A DNA stretch of 64,000 nt from Bacillota bacterium (GTDB lineage: Bacteria; Bacillota; Clostridia; Acetivibrionales; DSM-1351): the NCBI GenBank assembly GCA_023398105.1, contig JAEWST010000027.1, positions 46,535-110,534 on the forward strand, read 5' to 3'. Positions within the stretch are counted from its first letter, which is position 1, and each line of letters starts with the position of its first letter. The position numbers were made by a program, and so were the translations under genes. The notes below the pieces were generated by a model that was given only the letters and a program-made list of their open reading frames with translations, was not told where the DNA came from and made no database searches. This document shows positions 43,780-52,546 of this stretch, one piece after another.

Positions 43780-46245
43780 ATGGGCATAAAATCGGATTTT
43801 TCAGGTCAATATTCAGGAAAACAAGGTGAACTACTAATACGTGAAGGAGAACGCATATCAGCTATCTTACTAATGCTCAATGGAAAGATTGATGTTTACC
43901 TATCACCTTTAGAGCCTTTAGCAGGTGAAGACAACTCAACTACGGCTAATTATTGCCGTCTCTTTACACTTGATCAGAATACTTTTTTAAGTGTTAATGA
44001 CATTATACGAAATGGTCAAAGTTCCTTTAGTTTGAAGTCAAAAGAAGCATGCAATTTATATTGCTTTCCTGCCACTTCACTTAAAGGAATTAAAAATATA
44101 ATTGCCACTCAAAAAGATTATTCAACCTACATTGTATCTTCTTTGGCAACACTTATAGACCTAAGCTATAATGCTTATCAAAAGCTATTACCAATCTGTG
44201 ATAGCATTGATACTCTGACCCAGAACCTATGTGTCTATTATTGGGCAATTAAAGATAAATATTATTTTCAAAATGCAGACAATATAGACGGCATTGAAAA
44301 TTACAAAAAGATTTACGAAACTGCGAAAAACTCTGATTACAAATTTTTCCCTTTAGATTCCGATTCTTTGTTTTCTAAATATGATATAGCAGTTACTCAG
44401 GATGACGAAGCTGAAATGGACACTTCAAGTATAGAGTATTTTGCAAGACTGTTGAATGTACCACTAGAACAACGAAAAGGTTTTTTCAATTGCGATGAAA
44501 TAATTTGTGAGTATCACATTCAAAAGGGATCTGATTATCTTGACTTCTTAGTTAACTCTATCAAAACCCTTTTATCGACATTATATAAAAATCTAGACCT
44601 CCTTTATCTATCACCAGATAACCTAGTTCAAACCTATGGTAAAATTATAGTTGATTCAAAGGATGACAAAGAAGCTGCAATAAACGGGTTAGCCATATTA
44701 AAGCAAGCTCTTGAAATACTGTCAAACAATATTGAAAAGCTGCAAAATGAATTTGATTGTTTTACCAGCTTAAATATGCCTGACTTACTAGGTTATTATG
44801 ATATTATTAAAGAAAAAGCTTCCATTAAGCAATCTACAATTACTATTGATAATATTCAGATAATTGGAGATGAGTTGCCGCAGGAACTAGAAAATAGTGC
44901 TGAGAAAATTTTGAAATACTGTTCTTGCTCTCAAGACATTATAGACAGCATAAACAAAAGACTTAGCCAATTCAGGATGCAGAAAGATAAAACATCCTCC
45001 GATCCTGAAGTTAGAGAGCTACGAGCTTCTCTGTCATCTGATTTTTTTGTTATATATGAGGATGTTTTTAAACAGGCTCAGAAGGAAGAACGTTGCCCTA
45101 GACTAATTAGTATGTTTCTGAATTATGGTTATATGGATGAACGCTTATTGACCAAAGAACAAACAATATCCTTATACAGGCTCTGTGACAAGGATTATTC
45201 AAATTCAAAGCACTCTATTTATAGTACTAAGCAATGGTTAGAGAGAATTTACAAGAATGAGAAGGATCCATCAATTAACGACTTTGGTCAGGACTATTAC
45301 GACTTATTCAGAGATATGAAAAAAAGAAAAATTGTTACAGACCAAGACAAGCCTGCTTATGATAATGATTATAATGCAAAACTATCCTTTGAGATAAATA
45401 ATATGATTAAAACAAATCAAAAGGTTTGTCATGGACAAATGAGCAGTTATTTCCCAATTCTGCATAAAGATATTATTACCAGAGACTTGGAAAAAGCTGT
45501 ATTAACCCCTGATAAAATAGAACGTGCTATTGAAAATATATTAGAAATGGACTTTTCCGTTTTCTATAGGGAAATATGGTATAAAAATGAATCTAAAGGA
45601 ATTGAAAAAGAACCAATTATGAAAGAAGTTTTACCTGATATTATTCTAGTTCCAACCTTTGGTTCCCGTGGTTCCATGTGGCAGGAGATAACGGGCAGAG
45701 CTAGAAATACACCTGGAAGATTTATTTTACCTGCATTCACAGATGAAAGCATTGATGTTCTTGTATTGAAACTTATTGGTACCTTCCGTTGGGAGCTTTG
45801 CCGTACAATGATGGGAATTTCGTGGAATGATATAACAGAGAAATCTTTAACCTCTGAGTATACCGATTATATTCAATTCTACAAAAAGAACCATGACTTA
45901 ACAGAGGATGCTAAAGCTAAGATAAAGGTGCAAATTCAGAAGAATAGAAATCTAATGAAGGATATTTTTACAAGTGACTATGATACTTGGATTAATTACG
46001 AGTCAAAAGGTATACTGAGACTCAATAAAATAGTCAGGTCTATTCTATTCCGCTATTGTCCTTTGCCAAAGGAAATTAGGGGTACGCTTGCAAAACAACC
46101 TGCATTCTCTGACTTAGCAATGCAATTAAACAATTCCTGGGCAAAAACTGCAAAGTCCTTAACTGGTAAATATTCAAAAATGTTTAAAGACGATCCAATT
46201 GATGCAGATTTAGAAGCAAATCTTATTTATTATAGAGATATGTAA
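43780..46245 (+). CDS. Large protein of unknown function with cyclic-nucleotide-binding-like N-terminus
   Basis: The protein has 821 aa. Residues about 10-110 look like a cNMP-binding beta-roll (GELLIREGERISAILLMLNGKIDVYL, FTLDQNTFLSVNDI, CNLYCFPATSLKGI). The following 700 residues are mostly helical, soluble and Lys/Asp-rich with no membrane segment, signal peptide, HTH or catalytic motif recognised. The C-terminal 240 residues contain a well-conserved-looking core: ILVPTFGSRGSMWQEITGRA, GRFILPAFTDESIDVLVLKL and FRWELCRTMMG. The gene stands alone with an AAAGGAG site and is followed by a strong terminator. It is perhaps a second-messenger-responsive cytosolic protein. The function cannot be named. 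Confidence 0.8.
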   Translation: MGIKSDFSGQYSGKQGELLIREGERISAILLMLNGKIDVYLSPLEPLAGEDNSTTANYCRLFTLDQNTFLSVNDIIRNGQSSFSLKSKEACNLYCFPATSLKGIKNIIATQKDYSTYIVSSLATLIDLSYNAYQKLLPICDSIDTLTQNLCVYYWAIKDKYYFQNADNIDGIENYKKIYETAKNSDYKFFPLDSDSLFSKYDIAVTQDDEAEMDTSSIEYFARLLNVPLEQRKGFFNCDEIICEYHIQKGSDYLDFLVNSIKTLLSTLYKNLDLLYLSPDNLVQTYGKIIVDSKDDKEAAINGLAILKQALEILSNNIEKLQNEFDCFTSLNMPDLLGYYDIIKEKASIKQSTITIDNIQIIGDELPQELENSAEKILKYCSCSQDIIDSINKRLSQFRMQKDKTSSDPEVRELRASLSSDFFVIYEDVFKQAQKEERCPRLISMFLNYGYMDERLLTKEQTISLYRLCDKDYSNSKHSIYSTKQWLERIYKNEKDPSINDFGQDYYDLFRDMKKRKIVTDQDKPAYDNDYNAKLSFEINNMIKTNQKVCHGQMSSYFPILHKDIITRDLEKAVLTPDKIERAIENILEMDFSVFYREIWYKNESKGIEKEPIMKEVLPDIILVPTFGSRGSMWQEITGRARNTPGRFILPAFTDESIDVLVLKLIGTFRWELCRTMMGISWNDITEKSLTSEYTDYIQFYKKNHDLTEDAKAKIKVQIQKNRNLMKDIFTSDYDTWINYESKGILRLNKIVRSILFRYCPLPKEIRGTLAKQPAFSDLAMQLNNSWAKTAKSLTGKYSKMFKDDPIDADLEANLIYYRDM

Positions 46246-46374
46246 GCATAGCTTGCTTAATGGTATTGGACATAAGTAGGAACCCTTACAATATATAGCT
46301 TATGAGTTTATGAAAACGTTGGCGGTGCTGTATATCGTATTGTAAGAACTTTAAATATCAATGATTTTTATTCA

Positions 46375-46415
46375 AAAACACCTCAAAATGCGTAACATTT
46401 GAGGTGTTTTTTTGA
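46375..46415 (+). terminator. Terminator of the 821-aa protein gene
   Basis: AAAACACCTCAAAATG pairs with CATTTGAGGTGTTTT with one mismatch, followed by seven T. It is 130 nt after the stop. On the other strand it could also serve ridA. Confidence 0.85.
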
Positions 46416-46422
46416 TTTACAT

Positions 46423-46544
46423 AAGCAAAGTCATCTAGCCGAACTACGTCGTTAATTAACAATTAAGCAGTATTTTCTAATAAAATAGCTTAGTTACTGA
46501 AATTCACTCCTCGGTATCGAAAGTAAACTTGCCCGACTTTGCTT
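46423..46544. repeat. Element E, 122 bp bounded by inverted repeats
   Basis: AAGCAAAGTC (46423-46432) and GACTTTGCTT (46535-46544) are perfect 10-bp inverted ends. The interior has TTAATTAACAATTAAGC and no coding frame. It was seen once in this window, so its mobile nature is a guess. Confidence 0.4.
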
Positions 46545-46564
46545 TCCTGTGTCACTAAACAAAA

Positions 46565-46945
46565 TCACACTACCGCAACACACTCAATTTCAATTAGCAC
46601 ATCCTTTGGCAATCTTGCCACCTCAACACATGATCTTGCTGGATAATTTTGAGTAAAATATTTCTTATACACTTCATTTATCACAGCAAAATCGCCCATA
46701 TTTTTAATAAAAACTGTAGTTTTGACTACATTGTCAAGGCTTGCACCTGCACCAATTAAAACCTCTTTTAAATTCTTAAGTGCCTGCTCTGCTTGTTCTA
46801 CAACACCACCCGCCACCACTTCACCTGTTAAAGGATTTATAGGCATAGTACCAGAAGTGTAAATAGTATTTCCAGCTTTTACCGCTTGTGAGTATGGTCC
46901 TATTGCCGCAGGAGCTTTGTCAGTTGAAATCGTCTCAAAATTCAT
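46565..46945 (-). CDS. ridA: RidA family enamine/imine deaminase
   Basis: The protein has 126 aa, the normal length. Signatures are KAPAAIGPYSQAVKAGNTIYTSGTMP, EQALKNLKEVLIGAGASLDNVVKTTVF and the C-terminal PARSCVEVARLPKDVLIEIECVAV with the conserved Arg (in ARSCVE) and Glu of the active site. It hydrolyses reactive enamines released by PLP enzymes such as threonine dehydratase. It is 46 nt downstream of proA on the same strand, so it is likely co-transcribed. AAGGAG precedes the ATG. Confidence 0.96.
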   Translation of the reverse strand: MNFETISTDKAPAAIGPYSQAVKAGNTIYTSGTMPINPLTGEVVAGGVVEQAEQALKNLKEVLIGAGASLDNVVKTTVFIKNMGDFAVINEVYKKYFTQNYPARSCVEVARLPKDVLIEIECVAVV

Positions 46946-46991
46946 AAGTTATACTCTCCTTATTAATGTAGTTGTTTATTGTTTATCTTTT

Positions 46992-48284
46992 CTACTCCAT
47001 ATCTTTATTGATTTCTCTATGCTTGAAGCTTTTTTTGTTTGTAGCATAATCATCAACTATATGACCATTTCCTATAAGCTTGTACTTGTAGCTGGTTAAA
47101 CCTTCAAGACCTACTGGTCCTCTTGCATGAAGCTTGCTTGTACTGATACCCACTTCAGCTCCAAAGCCATACTTGAAGCCATCACTAAATCTTGTTGAAG
47201 CATTCCAGAACACATTACCTGAATCAACAAGATTCATAAATATCATTGCATTAGCTTTATCTGTAGTTATAATGGAATCTGTATGCCCTGAGCCATAAGT
47301 ATTTATATGCTTAATAGCTTCATCAACATCTGATACAAGCTTAATAGAAATGGTATAATCCAAATATTCTGTTGCCCAGTCAGCTTCACATGCAGGTTTT
47401 GCTTCTATTATCTTTTGAGTTCCCTCATCACCAAAAATCTCTACACTTTTTTTATCAAGTTCTGCTTTCAAAACAGGAAGGAATTTTTCAGCAATAGCCT
47501 CATTTACTAATAAAGTCTCTGCTGCATTGCACACAGCAACATACTGAGTTTTGGAATCAACAGTAACCCTTACTGCCATATCAAGGTCTGCTTCCCTGTC
47601 AACATATACATGGCATATACCGTCTGCGTGACCCATAACAGGTATCCTAGAATTATCCATTATATATCGTACAAACTCATTTGAGCCCCTTGGAATAAGA
47701 AGATCAATATATTCATCCATTTTCAGCATTTCATTAACTTCATCTCTGCTCTCTAGAAGGTTTATCCATCCCTTTGGTAGTCCAGCAGCCACTGATGCCT
47801 CCTCAATAATATCAGCCAATATCTTGTTTGTCTCTTTAGCTTCTCTTCCGCCCTTTAACAATACACTATTTCCGCTCTTGAGGCACAGTGTAGATATTTG
47901 AACAAGTGCATCGGGTCTTGATTCAAAAATAATTCCAATAACCCCTATTGGACATGTAACCTTGTATAGCTCAAGTCCATCATCTAACATTGTTGAAAGC
48001 ATTGTCTTACCTACAGGGTCGTTAAGTCCTATTAAGCTTTTGATTCCTTCAACAATATCATTAATCTTTTTTTCATCAAATTTGAGTCTCTTCAATAGTG
48101 GAGAAGCAAGCTTTTCTTCTTCACTTCTTTTCAAATCAACATTATTAGCTTCTATTATTCTATCTTTATTTTCCAGCAATGCCATAGAAATTCTTGCTAA
48201 AGCATTATTCTTTGTTTCTGAATCCAATGCAGCCATTCTAATTGCTGCATCACTGGCATTTATACATATTTGCTTTATATCCAT
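46992..48284 (-). CDS. proA: Gamma-glutamyl phosphate reductase
   Basis: The protein has 430 aa. PIGVIGIIFESRPDALVQI, CLKSGNSVLLKGGREA, LLIPRGSNEFVRYI, and the region of the catalytic Cys in QYVAVCNAAETLLVNE identify ProA. It makes glutamate semialdehyde in proline synthesis with NADPH. The usual partner proB (glutamate 5-kinase) is not next to it and not in the window. Upstream, between the gene and azlD, lies a family A repeat. GGGAGG precedes the ATG. Confidence 0.96.
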   Translation of the reverse strand: MDIKQICINASDAAIRMAALDSETKNNALARISMALLENKDRIIEANNVDLKRSEEEKLASPLLKRLKFDEKKINDIVEGIKSLIGLNDPVGKTMLSTMLDDGLELYKVTCPIGVIGIIFESRPDALVQISTLCLKSGNSVLLKGGREAKETNKILADIIEEASVAAGLPKGWINLLESRDEVNEMLKMDEYIDLLIPRGSNEFVRYIMDNSRIPVMGHADGICHVYVDREADLDMAVRVTVDSKTQYVAVCNAAETLLVNEAIAEKFLPVLKAELDKKSVEIFGDEGTQKIIEAKPACEADWATEYLDYTISIKLVSDVDEAIKHINTYGSGHTDSIITTDKANAMIFMNLVDSGNVFWNASTRFSDGFKYGFGAEVGISTSKLHARGPVGLEGLTSYKYKLIGNGHIVDDYATNKKSFKHREINKDME

Positions 48285-48384
48285 GTTTTATCCTCCCACG
48301 CCATATTAAGGCACATAATAATGGTAAAATTTTTTATAAATTCTATAGTCAACAACTTAACTTTCTCCACCATTCCCCTAGTCT

Positions 48385-48544
48385 TATAACACCTAGATTC
48401 AAAATGAAATTTTTCGATTTTATACACAATCAAAAACCACTTGTGGTTTTTGTGGCTCGAAAATGCTCCTTATATTCTCACCGCCTGAAAACCAAGCGAT
48501 ACCAGCCACTTATAGAAGTGGGGGACATTTTCTTGCCTCGTTAT
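48385..48544 (+). repeat. Family A structured element, copy A2 (variant middle)
   Basis: The left end (TATAACACCTAGATTCAAAA, then TGAAATTTTTCGATT) and the right end (CACTTATAGAAGTGGGGGAC, CTTGCCTCGTTAT) match the other copies. The middle differs: the hairpin GAAAAATTTC arm and the GCGGCGTTTCATCGAGGCGG part are replaced by another hairpin, AAAAACCACTTGTGGTTTTT, at about 48425-48445. Confidence 0.75.
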
Positions 48545-48570
48545 TGAATATTATAATATAATTCCAGCAT

Positions 48571-48879
48571 TTATCCAACCAGCAATTCACATATATAAAC
48601 TGCAACAATAGCACAAACAGCAACCTGTAACAGACCTCTTTCAAAATACGCCAAAACCACAGCCACAGAAAAGCCTATAATCGCTGATGTTAAATGTCCC
48701 GTAGAAAACAATATATCTGGAAAAATCATTGCACCCAAAACTGCATAAGGTACATAGCTCAAAAATACAGTTAGAAATCGAGACTGTATTTTATTTTTGA
48801 ATATTGCCATTGGAAGTACTCTTGGAAGGTATGTTACAATAGCCATTAAAAGTACTGCAATTATTGTTTTAGTGGTCAT
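48571..48879 (-). CDS. azlD: Branched-chain amino acid exporter subunit AzlD
   Basis: The protein has 102 aa with three to four membrane segments (IIAVLLMAIVTYLPRVLPMAIF at the start). YLPRVLPM and FLSYVPYAVLGAMIFP are AzlD landmarks. With AzlC it forms an exporter for branched-chain amino acids and analogues such as azaleucine. Its start overlaps the azlC end by 11 nt, with GGAGG inside azlC. Confidence 0.92.
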   Translation of the reverse strand: MTTKTIIAVLLMAIVTYLPRVLPMAIFKNKIQSRFLTVFLSYVPYAVLGAMIFPDILFSTGHLTSAIIGFSVAVVLAYFERGLLQVAVCAIVAVYICELLVG

Positions 48880-49618
48880 ATTCTACATCCTCCATAGGAA
48901 ATAATTTAGCACCCAAAGTACATGCTATCACTGTTGCAATAATTATTCTCCAGCCACCCGATATAAAAGAGAATATAGGTATCCACTTAATCAGAGAGCT
49001 TATAAAAATTGCACAGGCTGCAACTAAAAGTGCTGCTTTTGATTTCTTTGCCGCTGGTATAACTAACGCAATAAACATAGCATAAAGTGCAATTCCCATT
49101 GAATTTTGCAAGGTTTCAGGCAGTAAGCTACAAACAATTGCACCTGATGCAGTTCCCAACGCCCATCCCAAATAAGGTAAAATTTCAAGCCCTAACATAA
49201 AAGCAAATGTAATTTCTTTTTTCTGCATAGCTGCTACAGTAAAGGTTTCATCTGTTATACCGAAAGACATAATCCACCTCTTAGCATTTGATATACCCTG
49301 AGTGATTTTCTGAGAAAGAGATAGTGACATAAGCATGTATCTTATGTTTATAACAAAAGTGGTTACAGTTATTTCAACATAGCCTGCACCAGCAATTATT
49401 AGGTTTGTCCCCGCAAATTGTCCTGCCGAGGTTAAGTTTGTCATTGATATAAGTATTACAATCCATACGGGAATTCCGCCATTTACAGCCATTAGCCCAA
49501 AAGTAAATGAAACAGGAAAATATCCTAATGCAATAGGAATACTCTTTTTGATTCCATCTATAAAATCATGCTTGCTATTTTTTTCATCTGCCAGTATCTT
49601 GGTTTGATTTATTTCCAT
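48869..49618 (-). CDS. azlC: Branched-chain amino acid exporter subunit AzlC
   Basis: The protein has 249 aa with a polar start, then about seven membrane segments. GIKKSIPIALGYFPVSFTFGLMAV and the NLTSAGQFAGTNLI and NIRYMLMSLSLS segments are typical of AzlC. Function and partner are as for azlD. No AzlB/Lrp-type regulator lies next to the pair. The ribosome binding site is GAGG. Confidence 0.93.
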   Translation of the reverse strand: MEINQTKILADEKNSKHDFIDGIKKSIPIALGYFPVSFTFGLMAVNGGIPVWIVILISMTNLTSAGQFAGTNLIIAGAGYVEITVTTFVINIRYMLMSLSLSQKITQGISNAKRWIMSFGITDETFTVAAMQKKEITFAFMLGLEILPYLGWALGTASGAIVCSLLPETLQNSMGIALYAMFIALVIPAAKKSKAALLVAACAIFISSLIKWIPIFSFISGGWRIIIATVIACTLGAKLFPMEDVEYDH

Positions 49619-49763
49619 TTCAAAAATCCTCTATATACTTTTTAATTAATGCTGATAGACACAACAAATAGTATTATAGCATATACTATAACTGCTTTTA
49701 TGCAAAACACAACATTTTTTATATGAAACAACTCAACTTCCGCAATTAATATCCTATTTAGTT

Positions 49764-49812
49764 AAAAAAAGATTCTGAATATCAGCTTACTGATATTCAG
49801 AATCTTTTTTTA
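49764..49812 (-). terminator. Terminator of the AIM24 gene
   Basis: AAAGATTCTGAATATCAG and CTGATATTCAGAATCTTT form a perfect 18-bp stem with a CTTA loop, flanked by A-runs and T-runs, so it works in either direction. It lies about 17 nt after the stop of the AIM24 gene. Confidence 0.92.
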
Positions 49813-49828
49813 TAAATATAATGTTATA

Positions 49829-50599
49829 TTAATATTTATTGTCTCCTCCAAATAAACCTCCAAGTATTCCTCCGCCTATGCCTGCAACACCTGATTGCTG
49901 TTCACGGTGTAGGCTGCTTGCTGAAGTCAGTCTGTCGGCAAGCCTTGAAAGCGGCAGACTTTGAAGATAAACAGTTCCAGGACCTGTCAGCTTTGCTAGG
50001 AACACACCCTCTCCGCCAAACAATGCATTTTTGAAGCCTCCTACAAACTGAATATCATAATCCACTGTCGGTGAAAAGGCAACCAAACAACCTGTATCAA
50101 CCTTCAACGTCTGACCTGGCATTAAATCCTTTCTGATAATGGTTCCTCCAGCATGAATAAAAGCCATTCCATCACCAACTAATTTTTGCAAAATAAATCC
50201 TTCTCCGCCAAAGAAGCCTGCACCGAGCTTCCTTGTAAAAGCAATTTCAACATCAACACCGTTTGCACAGCATAGAAAAGCGTCCTTTTGACACAAAAAA
50301 CTTCCTCCAACACTTGACAAATCAATAGGAATTATTTTGCCTGGATAGGGTGCTGAAAATGCTACATGTTCTTTTTCTACACCCGCATTGTAAAAAGTAG
50401 TAATAAAGAAGCTTTCTCCTGTGAGCATTCTTTTTAAACCTTTAAATGCACCTCCTTGCGTCGATGTTTGCATCATTACATTGTTGTCAATGTACATCAT
50501 TGCACCAGCTTCTGCTCTTACTCCTTCGCCTGCATCTAACTCAATCTCGACAATCTGCATATCATCCCCGATGATTTTGTAATCAATTACATCTCCCAT
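49829..50599 (-). CDS. AIM24 family protein (TIGR00266 type)
   Basis: The protein has 256 aa from the ATG at 50597-50599, which has GGGAGG 5 nt upstream; ten more codons upstream have no site. The beta-rich fold shows the family pattern MQIVEIELDAGEGVRAEAGAMMYID, GESFFITTFYN and two related loops RKLGAGFFGGEGFILQKLVG and KNALFGGEGVFLAKLTG. A Gly-rich C-terminal tail (GGGILGGLFGGDN) follows. The family is widespread; its bacterial role is not known. It is monocistronic with a strong terminator. Confidence 0.92.
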   Translation of the reverse strand: MGDVIDYKIIGDDMQIVEIELDAGEGVRAEAGAMMYIDNNVMMQTSTQGGAFKGLKRMLTGESFFITTFYNAGVEKEHVAFSAPYPGKIIPIDLSSVGGSFLCQKDAFLCCANGVDVEIAFTRKLGAGFFGGEGFILQKLVGDGMAFIHAGGTIIRKDLMPGQTLKVDTGCLVAFSPTVDYDIQFVGGFKNALFGGEGVFLAKLTGPGTVYLQSLPLSRLADRLTSASSLHREQQSGVAGIGGGILGGLFGGDNKY

Positions 50600-50836
50600 A
50601 CTAACCTCCCACGCCCCATTTGGGTACAAAAATTTGGTAAAGTTTTTGATAGAGGTGTGCTATCTTTTTTGCTACTGTAGCAAAGTCTTTCTAGCTTATT
50701 CCTCCATTGTTATAATTCCAATTCTTAAGACCTATAAAAAATTTATTTAAAAAGAACATATCATTAATATTATAATATACGAAAAAATATTATAACAGTC
50801 TGTATATGTAAATTTATTACATCTGTTCACAATTTT

Positions 50837-51850
50837 TTAGTTATTCTTTACCCAGTTTGAATATGATTCAGAATATTTCCCTGCCAATAGAATTGCTTCT
50901 ACCATACTTACCTCACTGGCAATGCCCTTTCCTGCTATATCATAAGCTGTTCCATGATCTACTGATGTTCTTAAGAATGGCAACCCAAGTGTTAATGCAA
51001 TTGTTCTTTCAAAATCAAGAGTCTTTGTTGCAATATGTCCTTGATCATGATAGAGAGAAAGCACAGAATTATACCTTCCCATTAATGCCAAATGAAACAC
51101 TGAGTCAGCACCTATTGGTCCCTCAACATTATATCCCTGCTCCTTGGCAGCTAATACAGCAGGCTCAATAAATTCTTCATCCTCTGTACCAAACAGACCA
51201 TTATCTCCGCTATGAGGATTGAGTCCTGCCACAGCCATTTTACCCTCATTTACTCCAAGGCTTTTTAATGCCTCTGTACATCTATCTATATAGTCAAGCA
51301 ATCTTTCTTTAGTAACCATTTCACATGCTTTTTTTAGTGCTACATGGCGAGTAAGAAAAAACACCCTCATTCCTCTTACCTCAAACATTGTCAGTGGATC
51401 AATTGTGTTGGTTAACCCTGCAAGTATTTCAGTATGACCTATAAAATCAACATCTGCCGCCTTTAGTGCAGGCTTGTTTATAGGTGTAGTTGCAATTGAA
51501 GCTATTTCATTAGAAAGTGCCAATTCAACACTCTTCTTAATATACTCATAAGCTGCACGTCCATTTTGTGCTTGAACAGTGCCATACTCAAATTGTTCAA
51601 TATCAATGTTGTTCAAATCAAAAATGTTTATAGTACCTTTATTATATTCTCCATCCTTGCTTGAAGTAATTGTATTTATTCTGCAATCTATTTTGCATAT
51701 CTGGGTAGCCCTTCTAATGATTTCTGCATCACCAATCACAAGCGGACTGCATGTCTTATATACCTTTTCGTCTCTTAATGCCTTTACAATTATTTCGGGA
51801 CCAATACCTGCTGGGTCTCCCATAGGTATTCCAATAATAGGTTTTGTCAT
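50837..51850 (-). CDS. pdxA: 4-phospho-(hydroxy)threonine dehydrogenase family protein (PdxA/PdxA2)
   Basis: The protein has 337 aa from the ATG at 51848-51850 behind GGAGATATCT. PIIGIPMGDPAGIGPEII is the family start. The zinc-site His residues are visible in DFIGHTEIL, LYHDQGHIATK and SVDHGTAYDIAG. PdxA oxidises 4-phosphohydroxythreonine in DXP-dependent PLP synthesis; the close PdxA2 branch acts on 4-phospho-D-threonate or erythronate. No pdxJ or DUF1537 kinase is adjacent, so the branch cannot be settled. Many clostridia make PLP by PdxST, which favours PdxA2. Confidence 0.88.
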   Translation of the reverse strand: MTKPIIGIPMGDPAGIGPEIIVKALRDEKVYKTCSPLVIGDAEIIRRATQICKIDCRINTITSSKDGEYNKGTINIFDLNNIDIEQFEYGTVQAQNGRAAYEYIKKSVELALSNEIASIATTPINKPALKAADVDFIGHTEILAGLTNTIDPLTMFEVRGMRVFFLTRHVALKKACEMVTKERLLDYIDRCTEALKSLGVNEGKMAVAGLNPHSGDNGLFGTEDEEFIEPAVLAAKEQGYNVEGPIGADSVFHLALMGRYNSVLSLYHDQGHIATKTLDFERTIALTLGLPFLRTSVDHGTAYDIAGKGIASEVSMVEAILLAGKYSESYSNWVKNN

Positions 51851-52077
51851 AGATATCTCCATTCCTGCAATAAATATATATTTTTTTAAAATTTTATTAA
51901 ATTCTTATTTATTTTTAATTATATCATTAATGTGTAGCTGTACCACTTAATATGAATTATTCCACTGTCCCACACCTAAAATTTTCAGATAGGTAGTTGA
52001 GTGCTATATGTTTTATTGGGAATGGCTGAATATCAATAATCCAATTGTTCCAGTAATTAAATTCTTTATAATACATA

Positions 52078-52107
52078 TTGACAATCCCATCTTTTTGGAA
52101 TTATACT
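52078..52107 (+). promoter_or_regulatory. Candidate promoter and operator of the first GntR-ABC operon
   Basis: TTGACA (52078-52083) and TATACT (52102-52107) are 18 nt apart. Just after it, ACTATTACT occurs twice (about 52105-52113 and 52126-52134) around GTACTAAGTGTAC, a likely binding site for the GntR protein. The ATG follows about 60 nt later. Confidence 0.55.
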
Positions 52108-52165
52108 ATTACTGTACTAAGTGTACTATTACTTTTAATACAGCAAAGAAATTAAGGAGGTGCCC

Positions 52166-52546
52166 ATGATTCAATTAGATTTCAAAGACTCTAGACCTTT
52201 ATACGAACAGATAAAGGAAAAGATTAAGGATTTGATTATCAGCGGAGCTGTCAAGCAAAATGAAAAAATTCCGTCTGTAAGAGAGCTTGCTCAAATGCTT
52301 ACAATCAATCCCAACACAATACAAAAAGCTTACAAAGAACTAGAAGCTGAAGGCTGCATCTATTCTGTAAAAGGAAAAGGTAACTTCATTGCCCCACTTG
52401 ACAAAGTTTCCGTGGAAACACGACGAAATGAACTATTTGCACAACTGGTCAAAACAACAGAAGAACTGATTTATCTTTTAACCACTGAGCAAACTGTTAT
52501 TAGTGTAATACATAATACTTACAATAAGAAGGAGGCATCAAAATAA
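52166..52546 (+). CDS. GntR family regulator, YtrA subfamily
   Basis: The protein has 126 aa from the ATG at 52166 behind AAGGAGG. The winged helix is complete: DSRPLYEQIKEKIKDLIISGAVKQNEKIPSVRELAQMLTINPNTIQKAYKELEAEGCIYS. Only about 50 residues follow, the short YtrA-type dimerisation helices. Such regulators usually repress the adjacent ABC operon and are released by cell-wall stress or a small ligand. The stop overlaps the ATPase start by 1 nt. Confidence 0.92.
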   Translation: MIQLDFKDSRPLYEQIKEKIKDLIISGAVKQNEKIPSVRELAQMLTINPNTIQKAYKELEAEGCIYSVKGKGNFIAPLDKVSVETRRNELFAQLVKTTEELIYLLTTEQTVISVIHNTYNKKEASK

